Below are positions 9,328-17,901 of a DNA stretch of 64,000 nucleotides, piece by piece. The stretch's first letter is position 1; each line of letters starts with the position of its first letter. The translations under genes were made by a program, and so were the position numbers. The DNA is from DRKI01 sp011051875 (GTDB lineage Bacteria > Desulfobacterota > Desulfobulbia > Desulfobulbales > Desulfobulbaceae): assembly GCA_026990385.1 (NCBI GenBank), contig JALXDL010000046.1, positions 3,699-67,698 of the forward strand. Direction: 5' to 3'. Under the pieces are notes generated by a model. That model did no database searches and was not told the origin of the DNA. It saw only the letters and a list, made by a program, of their open reading frames with translations.

Positions 9328-9574
9328 TCCGCCCTGCCTCTGGCCTGGATGTGTCGCTGAAAAGCGAATTTTTAGGCAGCCGCGGTTTCCTCTCCTTTTG
9401 CCTGTGTTGCTTAACACGCTGTTTTTTATTATAAGATTTTTTTGAGCAATGTATCGACACGATGATATATCATCAAATTTGATATAAATGTCAATTATTT
9501 TAAGTTTGCCTTAATTTTAGCCACACTGTAGTGTCTGTCGGTATCCCGTCTCACCTGTACCGAGGAGGATACCG
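9328..9574 (+). promoter_or_regulatory. AT-rich control region upstream of nuoA with two overlapping palindromes
   Basis: This stretch is far richer in A and T than its surroundings and holds no gene. A weak stem (GTGTT GCT AACAC at about 9402-9415) followed by a T-run could end the upstream transcript. Two perfect palindromes overlap: GATGATATATCATC at 9461-9474 and ATCAAATTTGAT at 9472-9483. They look like a dimeric operator ahead of the complex I operon. I could not assign a convincing -35/-10 pair. The nuoA ribosome site is GAGGAGG at about 9561. Confidence 0.5.
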
Positions 9575-10021
9575 ATGACAGAACATACTGCCCACGCCGG
9601 CGCCCTGTTCCATGCGGCGCCGCCTCCGGACCCGGAACTCGTCGCCGACGGCTTTGTCCTGGCGATCTTTCTCCTCTTTGGCGTCATCTTTGCCGTGGCC
9701 CCGCTGGTGGCCAACTACCTGCTCGCGCCCCGCAGCCGCAATCCCCATATTGGCGCCACCTACGAATGCGGCATACCCGCCTTTGGTCAGGCCACGTCGT
9801 CGCGCTTTGGTGTCTTCTACTATCTCTACGCCCTGATCTTCATCGTCTTCGAGGTCGACGTGCTCTACCTCTTCCCCATTGCCCGTATCTACCGGCAAGG
9901 AGTGGGGCTGGCCGGCTTCCTGGAGATGCTTGTCTTTGTGGTCATCCTGTTCATGGCCATCGTCTATGCCTGGAAAAAAGGAGTCCTGCAATGGGAACGG
10001 GAAGCACTCTCCCTCCGATAG
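9575..10021 (+). CDS. nuoA: NADH-quinone oxidoreductase subunit A
   Basis: The 148-residue protein has three predicted membrane helices (about 27-50, 92-112 and 116-140). It carries the family signature: GATYECGIPAFG, then RFGVFYYLYALIFIVFEVDVLYLFP. NuoA helps form the quinone-site/membrane-arm junction of complex I. The start has a strong ribosome site. It is the first gene of a tightly packed operon and its end overlaps nuoB by 31 bases. The N-terminus is somewhat longer than in the usual family member. Confidence 0.95.
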   Translation: MTEHTAHAGALFHAAPPPDPELVADGFVLAIFLLFGVIFAVAPLVANYLLAPRSRNPHIGATYECGIPAFGQATSSRFGVFYYLYALIFIVFEVDVLYLFPIARIYRQGVGLAGFLEMLVFVVILFMAIVYAWKKGVLQWEREALSLR

Positions 10022-10500
10022 TCCGGTTGGCGTGCCTGGAAGAGCTGCTTGGTCACGCCCGCGCCAATTCTCTCTGGCCGCTCACCTTCGGCCTGGCCTG
10101 CTGCGCCATTGAGATGATGTCCGCGGCAGGGCCCCGCTTCGACCTGGACCGCTTCGGGGCCGGGGTCTTCCGGGCCACCCCCCGCCAGGCCGACGTCATG
10201 ATCGTGGCCGGTACGGTCACCACCAAGATGGCCCCCACAGTCGTCCGGCTCTACAACCAGATGCCGGCCCCCAAGTGGGTGATCGCCATGGGCAATTGCG
10301 CCATCTCTGGCGGGCCGTTCAGTCTCGATTTCAACTACAGTGTGATCGAGGGCGTGGCCAGCCTTGTACCGGTGGACGTGATGGTGCCGGGCTGTCCTCC
10401 CCGGCCCGAGGCCCTGATCGAGGCCTTTCTGAAACTGGAAGAGAAACTGACCGGGAAGCGCCGCTTTCCCGAGGCGCCCCGCGTACCCCTGGAGAAGTGA
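9991..10500 (+). CDS. nuoB: NADH-quinone oxidoreductase subunit B
   Basis: The 169-residue protein carries the ligands for the terminal [4Fe-4S] cluster N2: the tandem cysteines in ACCAIEMM, the cysteine in MGNCAISGG and that in VPGCPPRPE. N2 passes electrons to quinone at the interface with NuoD. I chose the ATG at 9991, with AAAAGGAG upstream and inside the end of nuoA. The frame is open further upstream, but that region is the shadow of nuoA. Confidence 0.95.
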   Translation: MGTGSTLPPIVRLACLEELLGHARANSLWPLTFGLACCAIEMMSAAGPRFDLDRFGAGVFRATPRQADVMIVAGTVTTKMAPTVVRLYNQMPAPKWVIAMGNCAISGGPFSLDFNYSVIEGVASLVPVDVMVPGCPPRPEALIEAFLKLEEKLTGKRRFPEAPRVPLEK

Positions 10501-10502
10501 CC

Positions 10503-10937
10503 ATGAGCAGCCGCCTGCAACGCGCCCTTGAACAGGCCGGTCTCGAGTACCGGCCGGAATCCCCCCGTATCGGCCTGCACTGCTCGCTCCTCCTGGAGCC
10601 GGAGCAGCTCCGTCCCCTGGCCCTTGCCTTGGCCCGGGAGGGTTTCTTCATCGAAACGGTGACAGCGGTGGATCGCATCGGGGAAGGGTTGATGGAGGGT
10701 ATCTATCTTTTTAACCACTATGACGGCGACATGCGCCTGCTGGCCCGGCTGCCCGTGTCCAGGACACGGCCGGTCTTGCCCTCCATCGGCCGCATCTTTC
10801 CCGGCGCGGTCTGGCACGAGCGGGAGTCTGCCGAGATGTTCGGTATCACCTATGACGGCTGCCCGGACAGCCGCAACCTGCTCCTGCCCGAAGATGCCGA
10901 TTTTCATCCGCTCAGAAAAGATTTCACCGGGGTCTGA
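10503..10937 (+). CDS. nuoC: NADH-quinone oxidoreductase subunit C
   Basis: The 144-residue protein is a peripheral-arm subunit of the 30-kDa family. The signature is WHERESAEMFGITYDGCPDSRNLLLPED, a good match to the ERExYDMFGI...L-PD pattern. The ATG at 10503 lies two bases after the nuoB stop. It is separate from nuoD, unlike the CD fusion of enterobacteria. It forms part of the peripheral arm next to NuoB and NuoD. Confidence 0.93.
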   Translation: MSSRLQRALEQAGLEYRPESPRIGLHCSLLLEPEQLRPLALALAREGFFIETVTAVDRIGEGLMEGIYLFNHYDGDMRLLARLPVSRTRPVLPSIGRIFPGAVWHERESAEMFGITYDGCPDSRNLLLPEDADFHPLRKDFTGV

Positions 10938-10939
10938 TC

Positions 10940-12067
10940 ATGTCTGCGCCACTGACCTACAGCCTGGAGTCCACGGACAACGGCAACTTTCTGCTCAACC
11001 TGGGACCGCAGCACCCGGGCACCCATGGTGTGCTGCGGGTGGTCCTGCAGATGGACGGCGAGTACATCCTCCGCGCCGATCCGGTGCTTGGCTACGGGCA
11101 TCGCATGCAGGAGAAGATCGCAGAGAACATGACCTATCTCCAGGCCCTGCCCTATGTCTGCCGGATGGATTACCTGGGTGCCATGTCCTACAGCCTGGCC
11201 TGGGTCCTGGCCGTGGAAAGGCTCTGTTCCTTCGAGGTTCCGGAACGGGCCGTCCATGTCCGGGTCATTGCCTGCGAGCTGAACCGCATCGCCAGCCACC
11301 TGCTCTGGTGGGGCGCCTACCTGCTGGACCTCGGGGCCTTCACCCCTTTCCTCCAGGCCTTTGCCGACCGGGAGCGGATTCTTGACCTGCTCGAGTCCAT
11401 CACCGGGTCCCGCCTTACCTACTGTTATTTCCGTTTCGGCGGCCTGGGCGCGGACGTGGACGAGACGTTCCTGGCCCGGGTTGCCGAGTTTGTCACCGGT
11501 TTTCGCAGCCGCCTGCCCCGCTACCATGACCTGGTCACCGGCAACGTGATCTTCCAGCGCCGTTCCAGGGACGTGGGCGTCATCCTGCCGTTCGAGGCCG
11601 CGGGCTACGGCATCACCGGGCCCTGTCTGCGCGGCTCCGGCCTGGCCTACGATGTGCGCAAAAAGGAGCCCTACAGCGGCTATGACCGGTTCGAGTTCAC
11701 CGTGCCCGTGGCGCAGGAGGGTGACTGCCTGGCACGCTACAACGTGCGTATGGCCGAGTTGGAAGAATCGCTGACCATCATCGAGCAGGCCGTCGCCACC
11801 ATGCCCGAGGGCCCGTACCGGGCCCGGGTTCCCCGGGTGATCAGGCCGCCCGAGGGCGAGGTGATCATGGCCGTGGAGACGCCACGCGGTGAGCTGGTGA
11901 TCCATATCGTCAGCGATGGTTCGACCAGGCCGTGGCGGGTCAAGTTCCGGGTCCCCTCCTTTGCCAACCTCTCCATATTTGCGCGCTTGGCCCGGGGCCA
12001 GCTCCTGGCCGACGCCCTGGCCATTCTCGGCAGCCTGGACATGGTCATCCCGGAGGTGGATCGATGA
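10940..12067 (+). CDS. nuoD: NADH-quinone oxidoreductase subunit D
   Basis: The 375-residue protein is the 49-kDa quinone-site subunit. The start matches the family (NLGPQHPGTHGVLRVVLQMDGE), as do YGHRMQEKIAENMTY and the later SGLAYDVRKKEPY and LARYNVRMAE segments. The conserved His and Tyr of the quinone pocket lie in the GPQHP region and in the YxxQALPYVCRMDYL-like stretch. It starts two bases after nuoC, and its stop overlaps the nuoH start as ATGA. Confidence 0.95.
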   Translation: MSAPLTYSLESTDNGNFLLNLGPQHPGTHGVLRVVLQMDGEYILRADPVLGYGHRMQEKIAENMTYLQALPYVCRMDYLGAMSYSLAWVLAVERLCSFEVPERAVHVRVIACELNRIASHLLWWGAYLLDLGAFTPFLQAFADRERILDLLESITGSRLTYCYFRFGGLGADVDETFLARVAEFVTGFRSRLPRYHDLVTGNVIFQRRSRDVGVILPFEAAGYGITGPCLRGSGLAYDVRKKEPYSGYDRFEFTVPVAQEGDCLARYNVRMAELEESLTIIEQAVATMPEGPYRARVPRVIRPPEGEVIMAVETPRGELVIHIVSDGSTRPWRVKFRVPSFANLSIFARLARGQLLADALAILGSLDMVIPEVDR

Positions 12068-13011
12068 ATATCCCGGCGACGATTCTCTTCTTTCTCCTGG
12101 GTATCAGCGCCATCGTCGGCCTGAACGCCGTGATCCTGGTCTGGCTGGAGCGCAAGGTGGCCGGACACATGCACTTCCGCTACGGCCCCATGGAGGTCGG
12201 GCCGCACGGGCTGCTTCAGACCCTGGCCGACGGCATCAAGCTGCTCGGCAAACAGTTCCTGGTGCCGGACGCGGCCGACAGGCCCCTCTACCTGCTTGCG
12301 CCCATAGTCTCCCTGGTGCCGATCTTCGTGGCCATGGTCCCTCTGCCCCTGGGTGAAAAGGTACAGGCCTGGGAGCTGAACATCGGCCTGCTGCTGGTGG
12401 TGGCCCTGGGCCTGCTCAACACCCTGGGCATCCTGCTCGCCGGCTGGGGGTCCAACAACAAGTATGCCCTGCTGGGCGGATCGCGCGCCGTTGCCCAGAT
12501 CCTGGCCTACAAGATCCCCCTGCTGCTCTGCATCCTCACCATCATCATGATGGCCGGCAGCTACAGCCTGCGCGAGATCGCCCTGGCCCAGAAAAACGGC
12601 TGGTACATCCTCTCCCAGCCCCTGCTGTTCATCATCTACGTTGTCACCATAACCCTGGAGACCAACCGCAGTCCCTTTGACTTTTCCGAGGCCGAAAGCG
12701 AGCTGGTGGCCGGTTTCCACATCGAGTATTCGGCCATGGGGTTTTCCCTCTTCTTCCTTGCCGAGTATTCCTACATGTTCATCGCCGCCGCCCTGGCCTC
12801 CATCCTCTTTCTCGGTGGCTGGCAGGGACCGCTGCTTCCGGGGCCGGTCTGGTCGCTGATTAAGCTCTACGGGATCATCTTTCTGCTCATGTGGTTCCGC
12901 TGGACTTTTCCCCGTCTGCGCATCGACCAGATGCTCGCCCTGGGCTGGAAGATCCTGCTGCCGCTGGCCCTGGTCAACTTTCTTGTCACTGCAGGAGTGC
13001 TGGCCCTATGA
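12064..13011 (+). CDS. nuoH: NADH-quinone oxidoreductase subunit H
   Basis: The 315-residue protein has about eight membrane helices. Family motifs are ERKVAGHMHFRYGPMEVGPHGLLQTLADGIKLL and TLETNRSPFDFSEAESELVAGF. NuoH lines the quinone chamber at the base of the membrane arm. The start at 12064 was set by the ATGA overlap with nuoD. Its end overlaps nuoI by four bases. Confidence 0.95.
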   Translation: MNIPATILFFLLGISAIVGLNAVILVWLERKVAGHMHFRYGPMEVGPHGLLQTLADGIKLLGKQFLVPDAADRPLYLLAPIVSLVPIFVAMVPLPLGEKVQAWELNIGLLLVVALGLLNTLGILLAGWGSNNKYALLGGSRAVAQILAYKIPLLLCILTIIMMAGSYSLREIALAQKNGWYILSQPLLFIIYVVTITLETNRSPFDFSEAESELVAGFHIEYSAMGFSLFFLAEYSYMFIAAALASILFLGGWQGPLLPGPVWSLIKLYGIIFLLMWFRWTFPRLRIDQMLALGWKILLPLALVNFLVTAGVLAL

Positions 13012-13463
13012 CCGTCTACCGTTACCTGAAGGATATCGTCGATGGATGCATCAGCCTGCTCGTGGGGATGGGCGTGACCATGGGCAATATGGTCACGCCT
13101 CCGCACACCGTGCAGTGGCCCCGGCAGACCGCGCCCCTGCCGGAGCGGTTCCGCGGCCACATCAGCATGGTGCCCGACGAAAAGACCCGCTATCCACGCT
13201 GTATTGCCTGCGGCACCTGCGCCCGTACCTGCCCGTCGGGCTGCATCACGGTGCACGGCCGCAGGCCGGACGGGGCCAGGAAGAAGGTGGCCAGTCGGTT
13301 CCTGCTCGATTTCACCCGGTGCAGCCTGTGCGGGCTCTGCGTGGAGAGCTGTCCGGTTGAGGCGCTCGTCTTCTCACGGGATTACGCCCTGGCCGATTAC
13401 AGTGACGCGGGCTTTCGGAGGATGGACCTACTCAAAGGGCTGGTGTCACCGTTTTATTCCTGA
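13008..13463 (+). CDS. nuoI: NADH-quinone oxidoreductase subunit I (2x[4Fe-4S])
   Basis: The 151-residue protein has two ferredoxin-type cluster motifs, CIACGTCARTCPSGC and CSLCGLCVESCPVEA, which carry clusters N6a and N6b in complex I. The ATG at 13008 overlaps the nuoH stop. With no nuoEFG in the operon, NuoI is the outermost visible cluster carrier. It could accept electrons from ferredoxin or a separately encoded input module; that is inference. Confidence 0.93.
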   Translation: MTVYRYLKDIVDGCISLLVGMGVTMGNMVTPPHTVQWPRQTAPLPERFRGHISMVPDEKTRYPRCIACGTCARTCPSGCITVHGRRPDGARKKVASRFLLDFTRCSLCGLCVESCPVEALVFSRDYALADYSDAGFRRMDLLKGLVSPFYS

Positions 13464-13525
13464 GGGTCGCCGGCGGGGAGGGGCCGGACCAGGAGGAGAG
13501 TATCGCTGCATGATCGGAGGAGAAA

Positions 13526-14041
13526 ATGGATATGTTCGCCAGTTTTGTTCAGACCGTCTACACCCTCTCTTTTGCCACCATCCTGCTGCTGGTCGTGGGC
13601 GGAGCCCTGCTGGCAGTGACGGCCAGAAACCTGATCCACTGTTTCTTCGGCCTGGTGGGCGCACTGCTCGGCGTGGCCGGGCTCTACTACAACCTGGGCA
13701 GCCCCCTGGTCGCGGTCATGCAGGTCATGATCTATATCGGCGCGGTCTGCGTGGCCATCGCCTTTGGTCTGACCCTGACCCGCAAACAGGGAGAGGAGGG
13801 GATGCGTCCCCTGGATATCAAGGCCGCCATTCCCCTGGTCCTGGTGGCGGCCATGCTCAGCGCCACCCTGAAAAGCCTGGCCAGTCGCGAGCTCGTGGCC
13901 TCGGCCCACAAGATCGACGAGAGCCGCCTCGGCTGGATGCTGCTGGGTGACTACCTGCTGCCCTTTGAACTGATCTCCATCCTGCTCACCACGGCCGTCA
14001 TCGGCGCGGTCACCATCGCCCTGATCAACCGGAGGATATGA
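13526..14041 (+). CDS. nuoJ: NADH-quinone oxidoreductase subunit J
   Basis: The 171-residue protein has five predicted helices. The family core is visible as ALLGVAGLYYNLGSPLVAVMQVMIYIGAVCVAIAFGLTL, including the pi-bulge helix region. GGAGGAGAAA precedes the ATG. A 62-base gap after nuoI is the largest space in the early part of the operon. Confidence 0.9.
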   Translation: MDMFASFVQTVYTLSFATILLLVVGGALLAVTARNLIHCFFGLVGALLGVAGLYYNLGSPLVAVMQVMIYIGAVCVAIAFGLTLTRKQGEEGMRPLDIKAAIPLVLVAAMLSATLKSLASRELVASAHKIDESRLGWMLLGDYLLPFELISILLTTAVIGAVTIALINRRI

Positions 14042-14042
14042 C

Positions 14043-14372
14043 ATGGAATTTCTCGCCACCCTGCCCAACAATCTCCTTGTCTACGTCATTGTCGCCCACG
14101 CCCTGTTTGCTGTCGGCCTGTTCGGCATGCTGTTTCGCCGCACCCTGATCGGTTTTCTCATCTCCCTTGAACTGCTCCTCCAGGGCGTGGGCATCAACAT
14201 CATGGCCTTTGGCACCTACCTGGTGCCCGATCCCATGCAGGCCAGGATAACCACCCTCTTCATCATTGGCATCGCTGCTGCCGAGGCCGCCGTCTTCCTC
14301 GGCATTGCCGTGGCGGTCTTCCGTAACTACCAGACCATTGCCGTGGACAAGCTGACCAGGCTCAAGGGGTGA
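14043..14372 (+). CDS. nuoK: NADH-quinone oxidoreductase subunit K
   Basis: The 109-residue protein has three helices with conserved membrane glutamates: SLELLLQGVGINIMAFG in helix 2 and AAAEAAVFLGIAVAVFRN in helix 3. These take part in the proton path. It starts one base after nuoJ and belongs to the MrpC/NuoK family. Confidence 0.93.
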   Translation: MEFLATLPNNLLVYVIVAHALFAVGLFGMLFRRTLIGFLISLELLLQGVGINIMAFGTYLVPDPMQARITTLFIIGIAAAEAAVFLGIAVAVFRNYQTIAVDKLTRLKG

Positions 14373-14377
14373 TCCGG

Positions 14378-15844
14378 ATGAGCGGTCAGACCACCTTCTC
14401 CATCCTGCCTGTCCTCGTGGTGACGGTCTCCCTGGCCGGGGCCGGCCTGATCATGCGCCACCGTCACGATCCCGACCGCAGGGAGGCGGTATCCATCGTC
14501 ACCGGCATCGTCAAGTTTCTGCTGGTGGCGGCCATGCTGCCGCCGATCCTGCGCGGCGAGGTGATCCGCACACCCGTGGTGGAGATCCTGCCCGGCCTTT
14601 CCCTGGTCTTCCGGGTGGATGGCTTTTCCCTGGTCTTTGCCTGTATCTCCTCCTTTCTCTGGATCCTGACCTCCTTCTACTCCATCGGCTACATGCGCAG
14701 CCTGAAGGAGCATGCCCAGACCAGGTTCTATACCTGTTTCGCACTCACCCTGTCCGCCGCCCTGGGGGTGGCCATGGCCGGCTCGCTCTTTACTCTGTAC
14801 CTGTTCTACGAGCTGGTCTCCATCTTCACCTATCCCCTGGTCATGCACCACGAGGACGGTGAAGCCCGTCAGGGGGCCAACACGTACCTGGTCTACCTGA
14901 TGGGCACGGGCAAGCTCTTTTTCCTGGCCGCCCTGGTGCTGACCTATGTCCTTGCCGGCGACCTGGATTTCGGCCCCCGGGCCATCCTGCCGGCCGATGC
15001 CGATCCGGCGCTGCTCACGGGGCTCTTCATTCTCTTTGTCGCCGGTATCGCCAAGTCGGGCCTGGTCCCGCTCCACTCCTGGCTGCCCTCGGCCATGGTC
15101 GCGCCGACCCCGGTCTCGGCCCTGCTGCACGCCGTGGCCGTGGTCAAGGTGGGGGTCTTCTGTATTGTCCGCGTGATCTACAACGTCTACGGTCCGGAGC
15201 TGATGCAACACCTCGGCCTGGTGATGCCCACGGCCTTCTTCATGTCCGCAACCATCCTCGTGGCCTCCATGATCGCTCTCACCCACGACAACCTCAAGGC
15301 GCGTCTAGCCTATTCCACGGTCAGCCAGCTGGCCTATATCACCCTGGGCTTTGCCCTGGTCTCGGTCAGCTCCATGACCGGCGGCATGATCCATATCGCC
15401 GGCCACGCCTTTTCCAAGATCACCCTGTTCTATTGCGCCGGCGCCATTTTCGTGGCCAGTGGCAGGAAGAACATCTCCGAGCTGTCCGGCATCGGTCGCA
15501 GCATGCCTGTCACCATGACTGCCTTTGCCATCGGCGCCCTGTCCATGATCGGCGTGCCCGGCACGGCCGGCTTCGTCAGCAAGTGGTTCCTGGGCCTCGG
15601 CTGCCTGGACAACAACTCCATGCTGCTCCTTGTTTTCCTCCTCACCAGTTCCCTGCTCAACGCCGGCTACTTTCTGCCCATCATCTACCGGGCCTTTTTC
15701 ATGCCGCAGCACGCCGGGGGGCAGGAGGTACGCGAGGCGCCGGCCACCATGCTGGTGCCCCTGTCGGTCACCGCCGGCCTCACCATCCTGCTCGGCCTGT
15801 TTCCGCAACCCTTCCTGTGGCTCATCGGGGAGGTCCTGTCATGA
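14378..15844 (+). CDS. MrpD/NuoL-like antiporter subunit, first copy
   Basis: The product has about 488 residues and 14 likely membrane helices. It has the proton-translocating core: a conserved Glu in LYLFYELVSIFTYPLVMH, the lysine region AGIAKSGLVPLHSWLPSAMVAPTPVSALLHAVAVVKVG, and AYSTVSQLAYITLG. It occupies the place of NuoL after nuoK but lacks the long C-terminal lateral helix of NuoL and looks more like MrpD. The ATG at 14378 with AAGGGGTG upstream is preferred to an in-frame GTG at 14369. The stop overlaps the next gene as ATGA. Confidence 0.85.
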   Translation: MSGQTTFSILPVLVVTVSLAGAGLIMRHRHDPDRREAVSIVTGIVKFLLVAAMLPPILRGEVIRTPVVEILPGLSLVFRVDGFSLVFACISSFLWILTSFYSIGYMRSLKEHAQTRFYTCFALTLSAALGVAMAGSLFTLYLFYELVSIFTYPLVMHHEDGEARQGANTYLVYLMGTGKLFFLAALVLTYVLAGDLDFGPRAILPADADPALLTGLFILFVAGIAKSGLVPLHSWLPSAMVAPTPVSALLHAVAVVKVGVFCIVRVIYNVYGPELMQHLGLVMPTAFFMSATILVASMIALTHDNLKARLAYSTVSQLAYITLGFALVSVSSMTGGMIHIAGHAFSKITLFYCAGAIFVASGRKNISELSGIGRSMPVTMTAFAIGALSMIGVPGTAGFVSKWFLGLGCLDNNSMLLLVFLLTSSLLNAGYFLPIIYRAFFMPQHAGGQEVREAPATMLVPLSVTAGLTILLGLFPQPFLWLIGEVLS

Positions 15845-16101
15845 TCGTCCGCTGTATTACCTGGCTGCGCCGGCACCTGCACGCCGTGCGGCTGGCATTC
15901 TGCTGTCTGCTCGGCCTGCTCATCCTGCTCGACCTGCTGGTGCCCCGCCACCATGTCTCTTTTCTCGGCGACGAGATTCCCGGGTTCTGGGCCCTGTTCG
16001 GCCTCCTGGCCTGTGTGCTCATCATCGTGGTGTCCAAGTGGCTGGGCCGTGTCTGGCTGTTCCGGCCCGAAGACTACTATGAACAGGGGGGTGGAAAATG
16101 A
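15841..16101 (+). CDS. Small two-helix membrane protein within the complex I operon
   Basis: The 86-residue protein has two hydrophobic helices (about 17-36 and 48-69) and a charged end (RPEDYYEQGGGK). It overlaps both neighbours by four bases and lies between two antiporter-like subunits. It looks like a small accessory or spacer subunit of the membrane arm. I do not recognise a named family; the role is inferred from position only. Confidence 0.75.
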   Translation: MIVRCITWLRRHLHAVRLAFCCLLGLLILLDLLVPRHHVSFLGDEIPGFWALFGLLACVLIIVVSKWLGRVWLFRPEDYYEQGGGK

Positions 16102-17882
16102 CAACGGTTGGTTTCTTCATCCATCCGGCGCTCCTTTTCTTTGCCGGCATGGTGGCCCTGCCCCTGCTTCGTGGTGTCTGGCGGCAGGCTCTGCTCCTCC
16201 TGGTGCCGCTGCTGGCCCTGGCCGCGGTCTCGCTGTCGGCCCCCGGCCTGTACGGCCAGTTCGAGATCCATGGCCTGACCCTCTGTTTCGGCCGCGTGGA
16301 TCGGCTGGCCCTGGTCTTTGCCAATGTCTTTGCCCTGATGGCCTTTATCGGCGCAATCTATGGCCTGCATCTCAGCGACCCCTGGCAGCAGGCGGCGGCC
16401 ATGGGCTACGTGGGCTCGGCCCTGGGCTGCGTGTTCGCCGGAGACTACCTGACCCTGTTTCTCTTCTGGGAAGGACTGATGATCTTCTCGGCGGCGCTGG
16501 TCTTTTTACGCCGCAGCGACCGCGCCATGGCGGCTGGTTACCGCTACGTGCTGGTCCATGTCACCGGCGGCCTGCTGCTCCTGGCCGGTATCCTTCTCCG
16601 GTTCCACCAGGAGGGGACCATCGCCTTCTCTGCCCTGGATCCGGAGCTGGCCGGTCCGGCCCAGTACCTCATCCTGGCCGGTTTTCTCCTCAATGCCGCC
16701 GTGCCGCCCCTGCACGCCTGGCTGCCCGATGCCTATGGTTCCGCCACCGTGGTCGGCTCGGTCTTCATGTGCGCCTATACGACCAAGACCGCTGTCTACG
16801 CCCTGATCCGTTCCTTTGCCGGTTTCGAGATCCTCATCCTGCTCGGTGTGATCATGGCCCTCTACGGCGTGGTCTACGCGGTGCTGGAGAACGATGCCCG
16901 CCGCCTGCTCTCCTACCATATCATCAGCCAGGTGGGCTACATGGTGGCCGGGGTGGGGATCGGCACCGAGCTGGCCATCAACGGCGCCTGCGCACACGCC
17001 TATGCCCACATCCTCTACAAGGGCCTGCTCTTCATGGGCGTGGGCTCGGTGCTTCATGTCACCGGCCGCAGCCGTTTTTCCGAGCTGGGTGGCCTGTGGA
17101 AGTACATGCCCTGGACCCTGGTCTTCACCCTGGTCGGCGGACTCTCCATCTCCGCTTTTCCGCTCTTCTCCGGCTTTGTCTCCAAGTCGATGATCATCTC
17201 CGGCGCCTGGGAAAACCACCTGCAATGGGCCGCCCTTGGCCTGACCCTGGCCTCGGCCGGTACCTTTCTTCATACCGGCCTCAAGGTGCCCTATTTCATC
17301 TGGTTCTGGCGCGAGGAACCACCCTTTGCCCCACCCCGCGGCGAGGCCCCGCTCAACATGATCGTGGCCATGGCCCTGGCCAGCTACTACTGCATCCTGA
17401 TCGGCGTGCGTCCAGGGGTGCTCTACCGGCTCCTGCCCTTTGCCGTCGATTACCAGCCCTACACCGGGACCCATGTCATGGCCTCGTTGCAGATCCTTCT
17501 CTTCACCATGCTGGGCTTCTTTCTCCTGATCAGAAAGCTCTATCCCGAGCCCAAGATTGGCCTGGATCTGGACTGGTTCTATCGGCGGGGCGGGGCGGTC
17601 TTTGCCACCTTCTGCCGCAATGTGGTGCGCATGGTGGATGACCGGCTGGTCAGGAACCTGCACCGGGCCCTGTTCCTGCCCCTGCTGCGGGCCATGGCCG
17701 GCCTTTCGTCCTGGAACGACCGGCGGGTGGTGGACGCTGCGGTGGACGGCTCGGCCGTGGCCGTGCTCCGCCTGGGCCAATGGCTGCGATTGTTCATGCA
17801 GCCGGGCATCCTGTCGCGCTACGTGGCCAGGACCCTGGCCGTACTGGCCGGGACCATCCTGCTCGCCCTCTGCATCCGTTAG
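16098..17882 (+). CDS. MrpD/NuoL-like antiporter subunit, second copy, with C-terminal extension
   Basis: The product has 594 residues. The 14-helix antiporter core contains FWEGLMIFSAALVFLRR, LNAAVPPLHAWLPDAYG and LLSYHIISQVGYMVAG. After the core, about 120 residues (from PKIGLDLDWFYRRGG to a final hydrophobic helix) add an amphipathic stretch and an extra membrane anchor, which could act like the lateral helix of NuoL. Translation is coupled to the small gene before it. Together with the first copy this gives complex I an extra putative pumping subunit. Confidence 0.85.
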   Translation: MTTVGFFIHPALLFFAGMVALPLLRGVWRQALLLLVPLLALAAVSLSAPGLYGQFEIHGLTLCFGRVDRLALVFANVFALMAFIGAIYGLHLSDPWQQAAAMGYVGSALGCVFAGDYLTLFLFWEGLMIFSAALVFLRRSDRAMAAGYRYVLVHVTGGLLLLAGILLRFHQEGTIAFSALDPELAGPAQYLILAGFLLNAAVPPLHAWLPDAYGSATVVGSVFMCAYTTKTAVYALIRSFAGFEILILLGVIMALYGVVYAVLENDARRLLSYHIISQVGYMVAGVGIGTELAINGACAHAYAHILYKGLLFMGVGSVLHVTGRSRFSELGGLWKYMPWTLVFTLVGGLSISAFPLFSGFVSKSMIISGAWENHLQWAALGLTLASAGTFLHTGLKVPYFIWFWREEPPFAPPRGEAPLNMIVAMALASYYCILIGVRPGVLYRLLPFAVDYQPYTGTHVMASLQILLFTMLGFFLLIRKLYPEPKIGLDLDWFYRRGGAVFATFCRNVVRMVDDRLVRNLHRALFLPLLRAMAGLSSWNDRRVVDAAVDGSAVAVLRLGQWLRLFMQPGILSRYVARTLAVLAGTILLALCIR

Positions 17883-17901
17883 CAAAAAGAGGACCCTGCC
17901 C

